A program made the position numbers and the translations under genes. Shown one piece after another: positions 62,772 through 64,000 of a DNA stretch of 64,000 nt; the stretch's first letter is position 1; the number at the start of each line of letters is the position of its first letter. Below the pieces are notes generated by a model. The model did no database searches. It saw only the letters and a list, made by a program, of their open reading frames with translations, and was not told the DNA's origin. The DNA is from Paludibacteraceae bacterium (GTDB taxonomy: Bacteria; Bacteroidota; Bacteroidia; Bacteroidales; Paludibacteraceae): NCBI GenBank assembly GCA_017417025.1, contig JAFPZY010000047.1:1-64000 (forward strand), written 5' to 3'.

Positions 62772-62838
62772 GGGTGCGGGGAGGGACGGAGGGAGGCGGA
62801 GAGGAGGCGGGGGGAAGGGATGCGGGGAGGGGGAAGGA
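62772..62838 (+). repeat. Purine-rich G tract with G-quadruplex pattern
   Basis: On the plus strand GGG runs at 62772, 62778, 62783 and 62791 are separated by loops of 3, 1 and 5 bases, a good G-quadruplex pattern, and further G runs follow to 62838. It lies in the 213-bp gap between the restriction gene start and the 3' end of the beta-barrel gene. The rest of the gap shows no clear promoter. Confidence 0.7.
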
Positions 62839-62881
62839 GTTAATCAAGGAGAAGCACCCAGAGGATGCCTCTCCATCGATA

Positions 62882-63616
62882 TCAATATTTGCCGAGAGAA
62901 ACTCCGACATGGAGGCGCGGCCCGCTCGGACGGACGAAGTTGCTCCACTGCACCGTCTCGCCGAGGTTGATGCCATTGCCGGCACTGCCAAAAGGCAGCA
63001 TATAGTCAAGTTTCAGAGTGAGCGCCACACGAGAAGTGAGCAGGAACTCTACAGCGAAATAGGGGTCAAGGAGAAAGAAGGGAGTTTTGGTGTATGAGGC
63101 GTTATAGACCACCTCCTCGCCGCCAGTTACCTGCTCCGCGTCAGATGGGACGTAGAGGCGTTTGGTTTCGCCTCCGCCTATAGTAAGCCCCAGCATGGGC
63201 ACGACTTTCCCGAGTTTCCAATACACATCGCACAGCGCCGCTCCCCAACCTGAGCGCATCTGGCTTCCGGACCTCATCAGAGGCATGGTGCTGACTCCTC
63301 CCTCTGCGCCGAGGTGGATATGGTTGATGAGGTGGAGACGCAGCATGCCGCTTATACCAATTGCCGCGCCGTCGCGGGGCAGGTCCTTAAATCCGCTAAA
63401 GGTCTCTTTCAGCGAGCCGTTACGGAACAACTCGTTTGGTGACTGCGAGAAGAGATAGCCCAAGTGTACAGCCACGCCTCCGGAGTAGCCGGTGAGAACA
63501 CCTCCGCTTTTTTTGCTTTCGGCAGCAGTGGTGTTGTCCTGCGCCTGTTCTTCGGCTGCGACCTTGAGAGCCGGCAGCATGGCTGCAACCAGCAGCATTG
63601 CGAGCAATCGTTTCAT
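62882..63616 (-). CDS. Outer-membrane beta-barrel-like protein of unknown function
   Basis: A 244-residue exported protein. The signal peptide is about 1-21 (LKVAAEE after the hydrophobic core). The mature part begins with a Gln/Ala/Ser-rich linker, then alternating strands rich in Gly and aromatic residues (GGVAVHLGYLF, AAIGISGMLRLHL, VALTLKLDYMLPF), and ends in a C-terminal strand HVGVSLGKY with a final aromatic residue, as in small outer-membrane barrels. No family can be named. It lies 32 bp after the nucleoside phosphorylase gene and may be in one operon with it. Confidence 0.7.
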   Translation of the reverse strand: MKRLLAMLLVAAMLPALKVAAEEQAQDNTTAAESKKSGGVLTGYSGGVAVHLGYLFSQSPNELFRNGSLKETFSGFKDLPRDGAAIGISGMLRLHLINHIHLGAEGGVSTMPLMRSGSQMRSGWGAALCDVYWKLGKVVPMLGLTIGGGETKRLYVPSDAEQVTGGEEVVYNASYTKTPFFLLDPYFAVEFLLTSRVALTLKLDYMLPFGSAGNGINLGETVQWSNFVRPSGPRLHVGVSLGKY

Positions 63617-63648
63617 AATCTGTGCTTTTGCGGTTTATTCAGGAAAGT

Positions 63649-64000
63649 TTATACAAGCGAGAAAGCCACGTCCATCATCTGTGTGAAAGTGTTCTGCCGC
63701 TGCTCGGCGGTGGTGGCTTCTCCGGTGAGTATATGGTCGCTGACCGTGCATATAACCAGTGCTTTTTTGCCAGCTCTGGCGGCGTTCATATAGAGTGATG
63801 GAGCCTCCATTTCGTCTGCGAGCACGCCCATTTTGGTCCAGTTGTTCTTGCGCTCGTCCTCGCAGTAGAAGAGGTCGGTGGAGAAGACGTTGCCTACATG
63901 GTATCTGTAGCCGAACCTCTCGCACGCGTCCACAGCCCCGCGCACCAGCCCGAAGTCCGCTATAGGCGCGAAAGAGCCGGGGAGGTTGTATTGTGAGGCA
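63649..64000 (-). CDS. deoD: Purine nucleoside phosphorylase (DeoD type), C-terminal part
   Basis: The last 116 residues of a protein whose start lies beyond the window. The visible sequence (RFGYRYHVGNVFSTDLFY, then MEAPSLYMNAARAGKKALVICTVSDHI) matches hexameric DeoD-type purine nucleoside phosphorylases: EAPSLY corresponds to the family substrate-binding glutamate/Met region and TVSDHILTGE to the segment with the catalytic aspartate (Asp of SDH). It cleaves purine (deoxy)nucleosides to base and sugar-1-phosphate in the cytoplasm. The 5' end is cut by the window edge. Confidence 0.88.
   Translation of the reverse strand, partial: ASQYNLPGSFAPIADFGLVRGAVDACERFGYRYHVGNVFSTDLFYCEDERKNNWTKMGVLADEMEAPSLYMNAARAGKKALVICTVSDHILTGEATTAEQRQNTFTQMMDVAFSLV

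Overview
The window is a piece of a Bacteroidota chromosome, most likely an uncultured gut-type member of the Bacteroidales. The evidence is SusC/SusD/SusE-type proteins, a BspA-like leucine-rich-repeat protein, a RecQ with a C-terminal extension, and promoters of the Bacteroidota sigma type. Nine promoters of the form TTG - 20 bp - TAnnTTTG can be read upstream of genes. Most genes lack a Shine-Dalgarno sequence. No rRNA, tRNA, CRISPR array or complete insertion sequence was found.

Layout. 1-575: tandem repeats and a terminator. 575-8274 (minus): a glycan-uptake operon in the order MFS sugar transporter, SusC, SusD, SusE-like lipoprotein. 8302-21985 (plus): a tightly packed nine-gene operon (recQ, rimO, HU, membrane HU-LysM protein, uvrA, WecA/TagO-like transferase, ABC-F protein, polysaccharide-deacetylase-like protein, two-domain glycosyltransferase), largely joined by 4-base start/stop overlaps. 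22124-25631: an EF-hand membrane protein, rlmH, a YqeY-like gene and sodB. 25675-33712: a more A+T-rich accessory region with a RhuM/PLD-like gene between direct repeats, an unknown small protein, a BspA-like surface protein, two AAA ATPases with repeated sites over their promoters, and two copies of a heptamer-repeat element. 33387-48490: a nearly complete lysine-fermentation cluster. 48651-57461: a fatty-acid-synthase-like locus with its own exporter. 57465-64000 (minus): AraC regulator, DUF1295 membrane protein, a transposase fragment, a one-polypeptide type IIG restriction-modification enzyme, a beta-barrel protein and the C-terminal part of a purine nucleoside phosphorylase.

How the genes work together. 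KamA converts L-lysine to beta-lysine, KamDE makes 3,5-diaminohexanoate, Kdd oxidises it, and Kce cleaves the product with acetyl-CoA to acetoacetate and 3-aminobutyryl-CoA. Kal removes ammonia to give crotonyl-CoA, Bcd-EtfAB reduces it to butyryl-CoA, and AtoDA exchanges CoA with acetoacetate to release butyrate. Crt and Hbd connect the route to acetyl-CoA. A lysine permease and a thiolase are not in the window. KamE keeps His133 and Lys144. Two accessory ATPases (KamB/KamC type) sit between kamA and kamD.

The second system (acyltransferase, ketosynthase, ACP, two hotdog proteins, CrtI-like FAD oxidoreductase, ketoreductase, MMPL/RND exporter, LolA-like protein) resembles a reduced aryl-polyene/flexirubin-type locus. 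It lacks the aromatic-starter enzymes and a chain-length factor, so its product is unknown.

A window-wide pattern is short tandem arrays with a period of exactly 11 or 22 bp but unrelated unit sequences. They occur in at least six intergenic places and once inside a coding sequence, where one-unit changes would shift the frame.
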